64,000 nucleotides of DNA from Vibrio pectenicida (GTDB lineage: Bacteria > Pseudomonadota > Gammaproteobacteria > Enterobacterales > Vibrionaceae). The translations under genes were made by a program, and so were the position numbers. How positions within the stretch are numbered: the first letter of the stretch is position 1; every line of letters starts with the position of its first letter. Location: NCBI GenBank assembly GCA_024347015.1, contig AP024889.1, forward strand, positions 1,736,001 through 1,800,000, read 5' to 3'. Below the pieces are notes generated by a model that was not told the DNA's origin, ran no database searches, and was given only the letters and a program-made list of their open reading frames with translations. Positions 1 through 9,210 of the stretch are shown piece by piece.

Positions 1-107
1 GGTCTATGATTTGAATACCTTCCAAAACATTAAAATATAACAAAACTATCAATTAATTGACTTTTACTTACTCACTTTCACATAACAAGGTTAAATCGTC
101 GTAGTGC

Positions 108-144
108 CTCTCATATTGAGAAAATCCAGTTGTCAATGTGAGAA
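108..144 (+). promoter_or_regulatory. Two SypG-like activator sites upstream of sypA
   Basis: Two near-copies of the SypG binding element known from V. fischeri (TTCTCA-N3-TGMDWN) lie head to tail. CTCTCA-TAT-TGAGAA is at 108-122 with one mismatch in the first half. TTGTCA-ATG-TGAGAA is at 130-144, also with one mismatch. They stand 50-90 bp upstream of the sigma-54 -24 element, the usual place for an enhancer-binding protein. The motif comes from knowledge of the family; binding is inferred. Confidence 0.7.
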
Positions 145-191
145 TTACACCTAAATTCTTATTATAATATTGAAAATTAAGCGTTTATTTC

Positions 192-208
192 TTGGCACGT
201 AAACTGCT
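192..208 (+). promoter_or_regulatory. Sigma-54 promoter of sypA
   Basis: TTGGCAC followed by TGCT places GG at 194-195 and GC at 206-207 with the obligatory 10 bases between them, a good -24/-12 promoter. It lies 34 bases before the sypA ATG and directly downstream of two SypG-like sites. It is expected to drive sypA onward and to be activated by the SypG encoded at 6583. Confidence 0.85.
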
Positions 209-241
209 CTAAACAATTAAACTACGTTAGGAGATACGACC

Positions 242-556
242 ATGGAATTACGCAAAATTGAAACTACTGAAATGCTAACTCTTGAAATTAACGGAAACCT
301 TGATGCCGACGGAAGTCGCTATGCTCAAAAACACATTGATGAAATCATTGCAGATCAACATTTAGAGGTTGAGATTGATTTTCGCAATGTCGGTTTCTTA
401 GATTCTTCTGGGGTTGGTGCTTTAGTTTATCTCTATAAGCGTTTGGTAGAACGTGAACGTCAAATGCGTATAGAAAATGTAACTGGACAGCCACTTGAAA
501 TCATTAATCTTTTAAGAATAGATAAGGCTATCCCTGTGAACTCCCGCACTCATTAA
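242..556 (+). CDS. sypA: SypA, STAS-domain biofilm regulator
   Basis: This 104-residue single-domain STAS protein resembles anti-sigma-factor antagonists. The conserved STAS loop is at residues 52-59 (FLDSSGVG), so the phospho-acceptor serine falls at position 56, the residue known to be controlled by SypE in V. fischeri. AGGAG six bases before the ATG at 242 fixes the start. It is the first gene of the syp locus behind a sigma-54 promoter. In V. fischeri unphosphorylated SypA promotes biofilm formation and the SypE kinase/phosphatase opposes it. No sypE is present in the usual place here, so how this serine is controlled is open. Identification rests on the domain plus the unmistakable gene order. 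Confidence 0.93.
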   Translation: MELRKIETTEMLTLEINGNLDADGSRYAQKHIDEIIADQHLEVEIDFRNVGFLDSSGVGALVYLYKRLVERERQMRIENVTGQPLEIINLLRIDKAIPVNSRTH

Positions 557-597
557 ATCTATAAGCGGTAGTTCGCACACTAACAAAGGACGTTGGC

Positions 598-1440
598 ATG
601 GTTAACTTTTTTAAACACATAGCACTAGTTGTACCCACAGCATTACTGTGTGTGGGTTGCAGCAGCTACCCTGAAGAAAGTCGCGGAGGATTAGCTGAAC
701 AGTATATTCAGTCAAGCTTTACTCCCGTCATGCCTGATGAACCTCTTGGTCCTGAACACGGACTTCGCTTCGATTGGCAACTCGCAAAACTCCACTTAGA
801 CTCGCTGATCAGAGAAGGGGCTCGTTGGTGCTTTCCCGCAGCGGTTGTACAGGCAATCGAGAAACAAAATAGGATTGCTCGTGAATTAGAAGGCGGTTTG
901 CTACTCGATGCTGCTAATGACATTGTGATCCAAAGAAAGCGGCTAGACGAACTTGAAAGGCAGCTCGACTACGTAACTTCTCAAGCCAAATGTGTGCCTC
1001 CACATGATCAATTCAGTTTTCAGCAGCAACTGGCTATCATAGATAAACTTTACAACCTTTTAAATATAGACAACCAGTTTGCCTTTAAATCAAGTGAAGT
1101 TAATCCAAAGTACATGGGGCATTTGGCTCAAGCAGCCAATATCTTACGCGAACATAAAACTCTTAACCTCATAGTTACAGGACACGCCGACGCAGTCGGT
1201 AATGAACTAAGTAATAGAAAACTCGCAATGGCTAGAGCAAAACAGGTTAAGCGCTATTTGACGATATTCGGCTTGGAGCCAAACCGAGTAGAGGCAAAAT
1301 CCTTAGGGGAAAGCCTGCCACTTTTTGAAGGCAATTCTGAAGGAGTCAAACTCACTAACCGAAGAGTTAGTATTGAGATCATTGAAACAAAAGACCTTGC
1401 CGAGAAAAAGTTGAATGGAGGCTACTATGATATGGAATAG
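598..1440 (+). CDS. sypB: SypB, OmpA-family outer-membrane lipoprotein
   Basis: The 280-residue protein has a short hydrophobic leader ending in a cysteine at residue 21 (CVGC), a plausible lipobox with a non-ideal -3 position. A C-terminal OmpA/MotB peptidoglycan-binding domain spans roughly residues 185-270, with the core motif VTGHADAVGN and the helix NRKLAMARAKQV. It probably anchors the export apparatus to peptidoglycan from the outer membrane. The gene follows sypA by 41 bases, and its 3' end overlaps the start of sypC by 14 bases, which suggests translational coupling. The gene symbol is assigned from order and domain. Confidence 0.9.
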   Translation: MVNFFKHIALVVPTALLCVGCSSYPEESRGGLAEQYIQSSFTPVMPDEPLGPEHGLRFDWQLAKLHLDSLIREGARWCFPAAVVQAIEKQNRIARELEGGLLLDAANDIVIQRKRLDELERQLDYVTSQAKCVPPHDQFSFQQQLAIIDKLYNLLNIDNQFAFKSSEVNPKYMGHLAQAANILREHKTLNLIVTGHADAVGNELSNRKLAMARAKQVKRYLTIFGLEPNRVEAKSLGESLPLFEGNSEGVKLTNRRVSIEIIETKDLAEKKLNGGYYDME

Positions 1441-3523
1441 ATTCATACTCATTATATTGCTTTTTAGCCTTACTGCCCCAGCATATTCTGAACAAGAACG
1501 TGTACAAGTGGGTGATATGGTTCAGGTGAACCTACCAGGAGAAGAAACACTTAACAAAGGATTCCAAGTAGACAAAAGAGGCCGTATTAATCTGCCAGAA
1601 GTTGGCGCACTGTATGTGGCAGGTTACACCGAGGAGCAGCTCGAAAAAACCGTCATAGAAACACTAAGCAAAGTATACCGAGATCTTTCAACTGCATCGG
1701 TTTATATCGCCGAACAACAAATTCTCATATCAATTCAAGGCTACGTGAACTCACCTGGTGAATACACTCTATCTAAAACTTCAGACGTGCAAATGGCCAT
1801 ACACGCCGCTGGTGGTTTACGCTCTGGTGCTCAACTGAACAATTTTCTGCTCAAACGTGGTAAGGAAAAATTACCATTCAATTACAAAAGCTTTCTCGAT
1901 ACAGGCGATGAAGATTTGTTACCACAACTCAAATCACTCGATACTATATTCGTACCTGCATCTCCTTTGGTCGGTAACATAGAGCAGCAATTTGATGCCA
2001 GCAAACTTGCAAACTCAGGTGACAGTGCTGATGGTCGTACTGCTGTCAAAGTCTTTGGTGAAGTCAATGCCCCAGGCTCTTTTAGTTTTAAAGAGAACTC
2101 TGACTTAGTAGATATCCTAATGCGAGCAGGTGGCGTTACCCGCTATGCATCGGTTGAGCAAATCCGTGTGATCAGCAATAACAAACCTCAGATTTTCAAT
2201 CTTAAAGAGTATCTTGATAGTGGCGATATTTCACTGCTACCCAAGCTTCAACCTGGCACTACTATTTTTGTCCCTAAACAAGAAGAAGAAATTCGGGCTG
2301 GCTCTAATGTTATTTACATAATGGGGGAAGTAGATCAACCCGGTGCTTACGAAGGGAAAAAAGGCGCTTCATTTATGGACATTCTTGCCAATGCAGGTGG
2401 TCCAACACGATATGCTGAATCTCGTCAAATTCGTATTATTAAAGCTGATGGCAAAGTCGTTAAGTTTGACTTGACTGCATATACTGAGGGACTAAATACT
2501 GCGCTTCCTCCTCCAGAAATTATTGCTGGTGATGCAATCTTTGTTCCTGAGAAAACAGACATGAATGAAAAGTCATGGCTTAAAATCTCTCCTGACAGAG
2601 CAGTAAGTGTCATTGGAGAAGTGGTAAGGCCTGGGCGTATAGAATGGTCTGATGAGATGGACATGATTCACTTATTGGCACATGTTGGGGGACCAACGCT
2701 AAGAGCAGACACTTCAAAAATTGAAGTAGTCGAGCCCGATGGACAAATGCATACTTTTAACCTCGACGAATTCATTATAAATGGCGCTCCTTCGGCCGAT
2801 CTTCCAGTGATCAAAGCAGGGACCATTATCCGTATTCACGACCTCCCTCAAGATCCCAGTGATAACAAGTCCCAATGGGTACGCCAAAGCTCGGACGCCT
2901 CGATTTATGTCTTCGGCCAAGTCAACTCTCCAGGGCGTTATCGTTTCACTAAAGAAATGCATTTCTTAGATATTTTATCTGCGGCAGACGGCCCAACCAA
3001 AGATGCTGATATTCACAACATAAAAATCACTCACCGTGATAAAACCTATTCAAAAGTCAGCAAGTTGAACTTGTCACTTTATTTTGAAACTGGCGATGAA
3101 AGCTTACTACCAAATGTTACCATGGGTGATACCATTTATATCCCCGAAAAAGACAAGATTTGGTTGGATAGAAGTAAAGAATCAACAGTACGTATACTTG
3201 GAGCAATTAATAGTCCTGGCCGGTACGTATTCGATGACAACATGACTATTCTAGACATCCTTGCTGAAGCTGGAGGTCCTTCAGAACGGGCCTATCTCGA
3301 GAAAATTTCAATCGTCAATATGTCATGTTGCCAAGGTCAAGCACGAACTTTTGATTTGATTGATTTTAGTAAAACAGCCAATGTCTATACGCTGCCTGTT
3401 CTTAGAGCTGGAGATACTATCTATATTCCTGACCGCAGCGAAGGTCTATTAGAAAGACTGCGCGTTGGATTAGAGGACATTTTACGCCTTACCACAACCA
3501 TTGTTGTAATAGGAGCTCTGTGA
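1427..3523 (+). CDS. sypC: SypC, multi-SLBB polysaccharide export protein
   Basis: The start is taken at ATG 1427, preceded by GGAGG, rather than the upstream TTG at 1415. The 698-residue product has a signal peptide, a Poly_export domain at about residues 18-95, and then six SLBB-type repeats. Each repeat carries a G-x-V/I-x-x-P-G core; they lie near residues 101, 207, 295, 394, 492 and 588. This is the Wza-like outer-membrane conduit for the Syp polysaccharide. Most Wza proteins have two or three SLBB units, so six make this a long version that may span more of the periplasm. A hydrophobic C-terminal segment is present. The gene overlaps sypD by one base (TGATG). Confidence 0.9.
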   Translation: MIWNRFILIILLFSLTAPAYSEQERVQVGDMVQVNLPGEETLNKGFQVDKRGRINLPEVGALYVAGYTEEQLEKTVIETLSKVYRDLSTASVYIAEQQILISIQGYVNSPGEYTLSKTSDVQMAIHAAGGLRSGAQLNNFLLKRGKEKLPFNYKSFLDTGDEDLLPQLKSLDTIFVPASPLVGNIEQQFDASKLANSGDSADGRTAVKVFGEVNAPGSFSFKENSDLVDILMRAGGVTRYASVEQIRVISNNKPQIFNLKEYLDSGDISLLPKLQPGTTIFVPKQEEEIRAGSNVIYIMGEVDQPGAYEGKKGASFMDILANAGGPTRYAESRQIRIIKADGKVVKFDLTAYTEGLNTALPPPEIIAGDAIFVPEKTDMNEKSWLKISPDRAVSVIGEVVRPGRIEWSDEMDMIHLLAHVGGPTLRADTSKIEVVEPDGQMHTFNLDEFIINGAPSADLPVIKAGTIIRIHDLPQDPSDNKSQWVRQSSDASIYVFGQVNSPGRYRFTKEMHFLDILSAADGPTKDADIHNIKITHRDKTYSKVSKLNLSLYFETGDESLLPNVTMGDTIYIPEKDKIWLDRSKESTVRILGAINSPGRYVFDDNMTILDILAEAGGPSERAYLEKISIVNMSCCQGQARTFDLIDFSKTANVYTLPVLRAGDTIYIPDRSEGLLERLRVGLEDILRLTTTIVVIGAL

Positions 3524-4218
3524 TGACTATTCCTGCAACGTTGACTGAAGTAGAACAAATATACTTAGCTGCAGAGTTTAGTGAAGCTCGCTCACTTTGC
3601 ATAACAGGCTGCAATTCAGGTGACGGCGTAACATCTGTTGCGTCTGCTATTGCTGAAAGGTACTTGTTGGGTGGACATAAAACATTATTAGTTGACCTTA
3701 ACTTATTCCACCCCGCCTTTGAACCAGTACTTAATGACAACGATTTGGAAGGTGACGTTGGTGTACTATTAGAACACAAGTCATCGCATCAATTATTCAC
3801 TGGTATGCCTGTACCAAAAACCACATCAACCTTACTAGCGTACAAAGATCCTGCTGTACTCAGTTCTACTGTTGACCAGTGGCTGCAACATTATGATCGC
3901 GTCATTTGTGATACTTCTCCATTACTGCATATTAATCGTGGCAACATCCCAGCTCAGGTTGTAGCAAGTGCCTGTGACCAAACGGTTTTAGTTGTTATGG
4001 GTGGAAAAACTTCAACGGGACAAATTGAGAAATCTCAAGAAATGTTAGATAACCCCAAAATTTCCTTTTTAGGCTCAGTACTAAATCTCAAAAATCAAGC
4101 AACACTCGGTCAAGAGATGGCCAGAGAGTTAAATCGACTAAAATTTTTACCAAAATCGTGGCGTGAAAAATGGTGTAGATGGCTGATCACTAATGAATTC
4201 CTCGCTCATTCTGCTTAA
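3523..4218 (+). CDS. sypD: SypD, Wzc/CpsD-like cytoplasmic ATPase with degenerate P-loop
   Basis: ATG 3523 has AGGAG seven bases upstream and overlaps the sypC stop; the GTG three bases earlier is less likely. The 231-residue protein has the ParA/BY-kinase fold. It shows a Walker A region at residues 27-40, a Walker A' region (LLVDLN) and a Walker B-like DTSP near residue 127. The Walker A sequence is GDGVTS, where kinases of this family have G-x-G-K-S/T, so the catalytic lysine is replaced by valine. No tyrosine-rich C-terminal tail is seen. The normal role is control of chain length and export with the SypO/SypC partners. Kinase activity is doubtful, and the protein may be structural. Confidence 0.85.
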   Translation: MTIPATLTEVEQIYLAAEFSEARSLCITGCNSGDGVTSVASAIAERYLLGGHKTLLVDLNLFHPAFEPVLNDNDLEGDVGVLLEHKSSHQLFTGMPVPKTTSTLLAYKDPAVLSSTVDQWLQHYDRVICDTSPLLHINRGNIPAQVVASACDQTVLVVMGGKTSTGQIEKSQEMLDNPKISFLGSVLNLKNQATLGQEMARELNRLKFLPKSWREKWCRWLITNEFLAHSA

Positions 4219-4260
4219 AGAAATGAGGTAGGTACTAGATTGCCCTTAGGAGGCTATTAT

Positions 4261-6561
4261 ATGTCTTTTAGAGTAAAAACCATATTAGGTATTGCTTTCA
4301 TTGAAGCTGTCATGCTTATTGCTCTGACATATAGCGCCATGAGCTTTTTATCCGCATCGAATGAAAAGCAGTTGCTGCAACGAGCACATTCTACCGCTGA
4401 AATGTTCGCTCTCGCAGCAAAGGATGCAATGATATCAACGGATATTTCAACCTTAGATAATTTAGTAAAAGAGTTTATGACTGTCGAAGACATTTCTTAT
4501 ATAAAAGTCATGCATGGCGATAAGGAGCTTTCCTGTGCTGGCGACAAGGCATTACTCGATCGATCAATGAATGAAGACTTTACCTTAGGTTCAGTTAATG
4601 ACGGTATTTTTGATACTCGTAGAGAAGTAAAAAACGCAGGAGTTTATTATGGAACGATAGACATCGGATTCGAAGTCTCAGAGATCAACTCTATGCTTAC
4701 CAATGCCCAGCATTCAATCATAGGTATTGCCTCTATAGAAGTGTTATTAGTCTCCATATTTTCTTTTTTCTTAGGAACCTACCTAACAAAAAGCTTAGTC
4801 AAGTTGATACAAGCAGCAAATACGGTAAGTGAAAAAGGCCCGGGTTTTCAAATCAATGATAATTCAAAAGATGAGCTTGGTGATGTTGCTCGGGCATTCG
4901 ATGATATGTCTAAAAAACTTGAGAAAAGTTATAAAGATCTAAAAACTGCAAGATGTGAAGCAGATGAGGCCAATGATTCTAAGAGCCGCTTTTTGGCTTC
5001 AATGTCACATGAAATTCGTACACCAATGAATGGTGTACTGGGTATTTTAGATATTCTTGAGGAATCAAAACTCTCACCTGAACAAAAAAAGTTAGTCAAT
5101 ACAGCAACAGAATCTGGACGGTTTTTACTCAGTGTTATTAACGATATTTTAGACTTTACGAGAATGGAATCAAATACATTAAGACTGGAACACAAACCTT
5201 TCCAATTCCGTCGTTGTGTTGAAAGTATTGTAGAAGTTTTCTTGCCAACCGCTAGAGCACGATCGTTAGACTTAAGTTGCACTATTGACGGTTCCGTGCC
5301 ATCTGATGTTTACGGGGATGAAAACCGTGTGAAACAGGTTCTACATAACCTAATTGGTAATGCCATAAAATTTACCAAAGATGGCAGTGTAGCCTTACAA
5401 ATCGAGGCTAAGTCTTTAAATGTCGGGAAATCTGAGATCACCTGTAAAGTCATCGATACTGGAATAGGAATTAATCGCAACGCTATGGATTACCTATTTG
5501 AAGAGTTTACCATGGCCGACCAAACATACTCACGCAGCCATGAAGGTTCGGGGCTCGGTCTGGCAATCTGCAAACGTCTATGTAAGCTGATGGATGGACA
5601 TATTAAGGTAGAAAGCACCCCATCTATAGGCAGTACCTTCTCATTTTCGATCAGTTTAGAACTTGCAGACAAATACATAGGCGTACCTCTTAAACCATAC
5701 AATAACTCTGAACTAAAAGTATCAGACGTTAGTATACTGGTAGCAGAGGATAACAAAGCAAATCAGCTCGTTATCCAAGAGATGTTTAATAGGCTGAATT
5801 TAAACGTCGATATTGCTGAAAATGGGCAGCGTGCTTTAGAAATGATTGAGCTATATCACTATGATTTAATTTTTATGGATATTTCTATGCCAGAGCTTGA
5901 TGGAATACAAACCTGTAAACAAATTCGCTCAAACATAGACCCAGCAATTAACCAAATTCCTGTTATCGCACTCACCGCTCACTCATTAACAGGCGATAAA
6001 GAAATGTTCTTAAGTGCTGGCATGGATGACTATTTAGCAAAACCTGTTCGATTATCTCAACTAATTGAAAAAATTAATCTATTCTTAAGTGATGACTCAC
6101 GTGAGTGCCCTAGCAAACGTATAGATTCTTCACTTGAATCACAAGTTAACCCAGACAATAATGATGCAGAAATGGATATTCAGGATACACAGGTGAATTT
6201 AGAATTGGTTGATGAAACTGTCTTAGGACAAATGATAGAAGACACAAGTGTCGACGTGTTACCCATGCTCATTGATCATTACCTTGATGAATCTCAACAA
6301 CGCTTACAAAAAATCTATCAAGCGATGGACGATCATGATAAGGATACACTTGAATTCGAAACTCATACACTAGGTAGTTCAGCACTAGCTCTTGGTAATA
6401 GAGTATTGTCTAATCTTGCTCGGAAAATCGAACACTTATGCATAGAAAATCAGGAAGAACAAGCCTATAAACTACGTGATGATTTGAAGGAGCTGGCTGA
6501 TAACTCTCTCTCTGCATTAGCATATAGAAAAACACAGGGCTTTATAGAACCTGCTGGCTAG
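4261..6561 (+). CDS. sypF: SypF, hybrid sensor kinase with HPt domain
   Basis: The start is ATG 4261 with a perfect AGGAGG seven bases upstream; the open frame extends to a TTG at 4240 that lacks support. The 766-residue protein has two membrane segments (about 7-27 and 158-178) around a periplasmic sensor, then HAMP, HisKA with His250 in SMSHEIRTP, HATPase, a receiver with Asp540 in FMDISMP, and an HPt domain with His702 in FETHTLGSS. In V. fischeri SypF feeds phosphate to SypG, and sometimes to SypE, through the HPt domain. Here it follows sypD by only 42 bases with no sypE between. It lies directly before its partner sypG, 21 bases away. Confidence 0.93.
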   Translation: MSFRVKTILGIAFIEAVMLIALTYSAMSFLSASNEKQLLQRAHSTAEMFALAAKDAMISTDISTLDNLVKEFMTVEDISYIKVMHGDKELSCAGDKALLDRSMNEDFTLGSVNDGIFDTRREVKNAGVYYGTIDIGFEVSEINSMLTNAQHSIIGIASIEVLLVSIFSFFLGTYLTKSLVKLIQAANTVSEKGPGFQINDNSKDELGDVARAFDDMSKKLEKSYKDLKTARCEADEANDSKSRFLASMSHEIRTPMNGVLGILDILEESKLSPEQKKLVNTATESGRFLLSVINDILDFTRMESNTLRLEHKPFQFRRCVESIVEVFLPTARARSLDLSCTIDGSVPSDVYGDENRVKQVLHNLIGNAIKFTKDGSVALQIEAKSLNVGKSEITCKVIDTGIGINRNAMDYLFEEFTMADQTYSRSHEGSGLGLAICKRLCKLMDGHIKVESTPSIGSTFSFSISLELADKYIGVPLKPYNNSELKVSDVSILVAEDNKANQLVIQEMFNRLNLNVDIAENGQRALEMIELYHYDLIFMDISMPELDGIQTCKQIRSNIDPAINQIPVIALTAHSLTGDKEMFLSAGMDDYLAKPVRLSQLIEKINLFLSDDSRECPSKRIDSSLESQVNPDNNDAEMDIQDTQVNLELVDETVLGQMIEDTSVDVLPMLIDHYLDESQQRLQKIYQAMDDHDKDTLEFETHTLGSSALALGNRVLSNLARKIEHLCIENQEEQAYKLRDDLKELADNSLSALAYRKTQGFIEPAG

Positions 6562-6582
6562 ATATAAAAAGGATAACGTCAA

Positions 6583-8064
6583 ATGAGAGCAAAAGTATTA
6601 CTAATTGAAGACTCTACATCTCTGGCTATTTTGTATAAGCAATATGTGAAAGACGAGTCATTCGATCTCTTTCATGTCGAAACTGGGCGAGACGCCATTA
6701 CTTTTATCGAAAGAAATGTGCCGCAGCTTGTTATATTAGATCTCAAGTTACCCGATATGAATGGCGAAGATATTCTAGACTGGGTCAACGAGAACCAAGT
6801 ACCCACTTCAGTAGTTGTAGCAACAGCTCATGGTTCAGTCGATATTGCTGTTAACTTGCTGCAAAAAGGCGCAAAAGACTTTCTAGAAAAGCCGATTCAG
6901 GCAGACCGATTAAAAACCTCAATAAACTTACACCTACAACAAGTTAAGCTTGAAAACTTAGTCGAAGATATTGAGGCTAAATTTGACAGAAATCGCTTTC
7001 ATGGTTTTATTGGCTCTTGTCTACCAATGCAAGGTGTGTATAAGATCATTGATTCAGTCGCTCCAACTAATGCAAGTGTATTTATTATTGGCGAGAGCGG
7101 CACAGGTAAGGAAGTTTGTGCAGAGGCCGTTCACCAAGAAAGTAAGCGCAAAGATAAGCCTTTTGTCGCCATCAACTGCGGTGCAATACCGAAAGATCTC
7201 ATGGAGAGTGAAATATTTGGTCACCTCAAAGGAGCATTTACAGGTGCAACAGCTGACAGAAAAGGCGCAGCATCCCTTGCAAACGGCGGGACTCTTTTCT
7301 TAGATGAACTTTGTGAGATGGAACTCGATATGCAGAAAAAGCTTCTGCGCTTCCTGCAAACTGGCACTTTCACTCCTCTAGGTGGTTCAAGAGAGCTAAA
7401 GGTTGATGTAAGAATTATCTGCGCAACTAATCGTGACCCTTTACTTGAGGTTGAGGAAGGACGATTCAGAGAAGACTTATATTATCGAGTGCACGTTGTT
7501 CCCATAGAAATGCCACCTCTAAAAGAGCGTGGTAACGATATCACAACCCTAGCGACCCATTTTCTGAAAGTATTTGCTAAAGAAGATAGTAAAAAATTCA
7601 ATGGTATCAACAGAGATGCTGAGTCATTACTCAAACGCTATTCATGGCCTGGTAATGTTCGTCAATTACAAAACGTAATAAGAAATATTGTCGTGCTCAA
7701 CAATGATGCAAAGTTATCGATAGAACACCTTCCCGAGCAAATTTCACGCGGCCCTAAAGCGCCCAAATCAAAGCCGCTCCAATCTATACCCTCACAACAT
7801 TCTCATTCAGTTATGCAGGACATCGCGGCTGCACAATCTGAACCTACGCCTTTAGCAAGTGAGGATATATCTAAGTCTCAAGCAACAAACATTACCATAC
7901 GTCCCATGTGGATCGTTGAACGTGAAACTATTCAGCAAGCCATTGACTATTGTGATGGTAATGTACTCAATGCAGCAGTATTACTAGAGCTTAGCCCATC
8001 AACTGTCTATAGAAAAAAACAGGCTTGGGAAACCGCAGAAGATGAACAACAATATGCCGAGTAA
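6583..8064 (+). CDS. sypG: SypG, sigma-54-dependent response regulator
   Basis: This 493-residue NtrC-type activator has a receiver with Asp53 (ILDLKLPD), a sigma-54 AAA+ domain with Walker A GESGTGKE near residues 170-177, the sigma-54 contact loop GAFTGA near residue 217, and a C-terminal Fis-type helix-turn-helix. It is the direct transcriptional activator of syp in V. fischeri. The four sigma-54 promoters and SypG-like sites found in this window (before sypA, sypI, sypM, sypP) are its expected targets. Its own gene lies inside the operon started at sypA, which gives positive feedback. The gene overlaps sypH by 23 bases. Confidence 0.94.
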   Translation: MRAKVLLIEDSTSLAILYKQYVKDESFDLFHVETGRDAITFIERNVPQLVILDLKLPDMNGEDILDWVNENQVPTSVVVATAHGSVDIAVNLLQKGAKDFLEKPIQADRLKTSINLHLQQVKLENLVEDIEAKFDRNRFHGFIGSCLPMQGVYKIIDSVAPTNASVFIIGESGTGKEVCAEAVHQESKRKDKPFVAINCGAIPKDLMESEIFGHLKGAFTGATADRKGAASLANGGTLFLDELCEMELDMQKKLLRFLQTGTFTPLGGSRELKVDVRIICATNRDPLLEVEEGRFREDLYYRVHVVPIEMPPLKERGNDITTLATHFLKVFAKEDSKKFNGINRDAESLLKRYSWPGNVRQLQNVIRNIVVLNNDAKLSIEHLPEQISRGPKAPKSKPLQSIPSQHSHSVMQDIAAAQSEPTPLASEDISKSQATNITIRPMWIVERETIQQAIDYCDGNVLNAAVLLELSPSTVYRKKQAWETAEDEQQYAE

Positions 8065-9109
8065 AGTCTGGCTGCTCATTGATAGCCTGGCCTTTGGTGG
8101 TATCGATGCTTATGTAATTGAGCTTGCTAAAGGCCTCAAGCAGCATAATGTGGATGTTGAAGTACTGTTGGTAAAACGCTACGCAGCTTTGTCGCCAATA
8201 GTCGAAAAACTTGAAGGAAATAAAATAAAGTTTAGCTATCTTTCTTCTACAAACAGTTTCCCACTGCTGACTTTGCTTAAACGCATTAACCACCGAGGTG
8301 GTGATATAATTCACGCGCATGGGTACAAATCCAGTTTACTCGCTAAGTGCGCACGTATTTTTACGGGAATTACTCAAGTATCCACATATCATGCAGGTGA
8401 GGTACCTAAAGGTAAAGTTAAGCTTTACGATTTAATTGACCGTTACACTGCATTTTTTTCTTCTGTTTCCCTCTCTGTCAGTGAACAAGTAAGCTCAAGG
8501 ATCCCAGCGAAAACACACAAAATAAACAACTTTATCCATGATAGCCAAGTTAGACCCAATCAAGGTAATCAAATCGCTTTTGTTGGCCGTTTGAGTTATG
8601 AAAAAGCTCCGGATAGATTTATTCAGTGTGCTGAATGTTGCTCAAAACTAGACTTTCATATCTATGGATCGGGCCCGATGGAAACCGAGATCATCCAAAG
8701 TGTGCCTAACAACATAACTTTACATGGCCATCAAACAGATATGGACAAGGTTTGGGAAAAAGTCTTCGTCCTTGTAATTTGTTCCCGCTTTGAAGGTATG
8801 CCAATGGCAGTCCTCGAAGCCATGGCAAAAGGTTGTATTGTTATCGCTTATGACGTTGGTGATCTGCCTAAACTCATTAGTAATGGCAAAAATGGTTTTA
8901 TCGTGAATAATTTAAAATCACTTGTAGATACTTTACAAAACGTCACTCAATTAAGTGAGAATGAAAAGCAAGTAATACAAAAAGAAGCTACTGACACTAT
9001 CCAGCAGGGTTTCTCGACCTCTTCAGTCATTCCCAAAATACTGAACATTTATTTTGGTTCTGATGTGCAATCTGATTCTCAATTTGATAAAAATCCATCC
9101 TCTGAATAG
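8042..9109 (+). CDS. sypH: SypH, GT4-family glycosyltransferase
   Basis: This 355-residue GT-B glycosyltransferase has an N-terminal glycine-rich start (DSLAFGGIDAYVIEL) and a C-terminal GT4 donor-binding motif, SRFEGMPMAVLEAMAKG, with the E-x7-E pattern. It acts on the cytoplasmic face and adds a sugar to the lipid-linked Syp repeat unit. The start overlaps the end of sypG. The last 35 bases of its coding region carry a perfect SypG-binding element (9076-9090) for the next transcription unit. Sugar specificity cannot be read from the sequence. Confidence 0.88.
   Translation: MNNNMPSKVWLLIDSLAFGGIDAYVIELAKGLKQHNVDVEVLLVKRYAALSPIVEKLEGNKIKFSYLSSTNSFPLLTLLKRINHRGGDIIHAHGYKSSLLAKCARIFTGITQVSTYHAGEVPKGKVKLYDLIDRYTAFFSSVSLSVSEQVSSRIPAKTHKINNFIHDSQVRPNQGNQIAFVGRLSYEKAPDRFIQCAECCSKLDFHIYGSGPMETEIIQSVPNNITLHGHQTDMDKVWEKVFVLVICSRFEGMPMAVLEAMAKGCIVIAYDVGDLPKLISNGKNGFIVNNLKSLVDTLQNVTQLSENEKQVIQKEATDTIQQGFSTSSVIPKILNIYFGSDVQSDSQFDKNPSSE
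9076..9090 (+). promoter_or_regulatory. SypG-type binding element for sypI, inside the end of sypH
   Basis: TTCTCA-ATT-TGATAA matches the V. fischeri SypG consensus TTCTCA-N3-TGMDWN at every fixed position. It lies within the final codons of sypH, 85 bases upstream of the sigma-54 -24 GG at 9161. Confidence 0.8.
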
Positions 9110-9158
9110 ATAACTTTTTATTCCCTTTATTTAACAGTGATATAAGACATTTATTTTA

Positions 9159-9175
9159 TTGGCATCTCATTTGCG
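9159..9175 (+). promoter_or_regulatory. Sigma-54 promoter of sypI
   Basis: TTGGCAT...TTGC places GG at 9161-9162 and GC at 9173-9174 with 10 bases between. It sits in the 101-base gap between sypH and sypI, with a SypG-type site upstream, so sypI-L form a second activated unit. Confidence 0.85.
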
Positions 9176-9210
9176 TTGTTATTACTTAGCAGACATCAGG
9201 AGAGGCTAAA

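Noticed and set aside
4219..4260. A hidden or truncated sypE between sypD and sypF
   Set aside because: Only 42 bases are available, and they are occupied by the sypF ribosome site.
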